Source of the DNA: a bacterium
GTDB taxonomy: Bacteria > Babelota > Babeliae > Babelales > Vermiphilaceae
NCBI GenBank assembly: GCA_021777215.1
Contig: JAJYDS010000002.1
Span: 33,647 to 97,646 of the forward strand
Direction: 5' to 3'
DNA length: 64,000 nucleotides
The first letter of the stretch is position 1. Each line of letters starts with the position of its first letter. The notes under the pieces are model-generated. The model searched no databases, had not been told where the DNA came from, and saw only the letters and a list, made by a program, of their open reading frames with translations. Of the stretch, positions 63,689 through 64,000 are shown one piece after another. A program made the translations under genes and the position numbers.

Positions 63689-63884
63689 GGAATTCCTTTT
63701 CCTTACTGGGTGCACTTGATAATACTTCGTTATTAAATCAGTGCCTATGAGTATAAAGAAAAAGGAAGAGTTTGAGAACTGCAAAAGAGTAACACTCTGC
63801 AAAGATAAAACAAGGAGATGGTTCATGACTAGATCCTGTTGAGTTTTTACCTAAGATGATCATTCTACTTAAAAGTGACTGTCT

Positions 63885-63904
63885 CCACGGCCTAAAGGCC
63901 GTGG
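63885..63904. mobile_element. Terminal hairpin of an IS200/IS605 element
   Basis: CCACGGCCT (63885-63893) and AGGCCGTGG (63896-63904) form a perfect 9-bp stem with a two-base loop. This is the type of subterminal hairpin that TnpA recognises at the end of IS200/IS605 elements, here 20-odd bases past the tnpA stop. Confidence 0.7.
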
Positions 63905-63926
63905 CTTCCCACCTGAATTATCGGAA

Positions 63927-64000
63927 TCACTGATTTTTTATGTACTCTTTGATGGTTTCCCAATTGACCTGCCCAACAGTTTCGGAAAAATATCCGTCTG
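63927..64000 (-). CDS. tnpA: IS200/IS605 transposase TnpA, C-terminal end (cut by window edge)
   Basis: On the minus strand the frame ends GYFSETVGQVNWETIKEYI followed by KNQ and TGA (63929-63927). This matches the conserved C-terminus of HUH-type IS200/IS605 TnpA (Y-F-x-x-T-V-G-x-V, then IxxYIxxQ). The rest lies beyond 64000. The hairpin immediately downstream supports a real element end. Whether it is intact or has a tnpB partner cannot be seen. Confidence 0.8.
   Translation of the reverse strand, partial: DGYFSETVGQVNWETIKEYIKNQ

Noticed and set aside
1..64000. CRISPR arrays
   Set aside because: No regularly spaced direct repeats with unique spacers were seen on either strand.

Overview
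The window reads as a coding-dense, AT-leaning chromosome segment of a small-genome, Gram-negative-type bacterium with a host-associated style of gene content. Ordinary housekeeping genes alternate with genes for exported proteins of no recognised family, and with ankyrin, leucine-rich, pentapeptide and beta-propeller repeat proteins. GatCA, a HspR-type repressor, SpoVG, CarD, RNase Y, outer-membrane-like barrels and many exported unknowns together would fit an endosymbiont lineage such as Candidatus Dependentiae (TM6). That placement is an inference from gene content only.

Layout. 0-5.7 kb: murF, rsmH, spoVG, tRNA-Gln(UUG), gatC, gatA and a Maf-type pyrophosphatase. 5.8-7.7 kb: a minus-strand heat-shock-like unit, hspR-like, htpX, then an unknown gene. 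7.9-15.9 kb: exported or barrel-like proteins, a decayed duplicate, an exported metallo-beta-lactamase-fold hydrolase and a gene broken by frameshifts and a stop. 16-22.1 kb: ychF, an exported unknown, a DUF378 protein, a chloramphenicol-phosphotransferase-like kinase, and dnaK with a HAIR operator. 22.1-23.6 kb: a gene-poor, strongly purine-skewed stretch ending in an ankyrin remnant. 23.9-29.3 kb: two flippase-like membrane proteins flanking an ankyrin protein and galU.

29.5-41.5 kb: a long plus-strand run with carD, miaA, a SPOR protein, a PpiD-like chaperone, recA, infC-rpmI-rplT, a ZapB-like/zapA pair, a probable 6S RNA, rny, a YmdB-type phosphoesterase and an EamA transporter. 41.5-51.2 kb: a 39-residue lysine-rich histone-like protein, a PI-PLC-like exported enzyme, exported unknowns, proS, a Xer recombinase and a 1071-residue beta-helix/propeller protein. 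51.5-58.3 kb: dnaN-recF, a candidate small RNA or leader, and exported proteins including an acetyltransferase and a pentapeptide protein. 58.5-63.7 kb, minus strand: ruvC, an LRR protein, a HtrA protease, dnaB and rplI. The right edge cuts an IS200/IS605 element.

Two patterns tie the region together. First, the hspR-like repressor at 7.2-7.7 kb and the HAIR-like operator before dnaK suggest one heat-shock circuit. Second, by eye the plus strand is G/T-richer on the left and C/A-richer on the right, whatever the gene direction, with the change near 25-31 kb. That would fit a replication terminus near the purine-rich gap and decayed genes.
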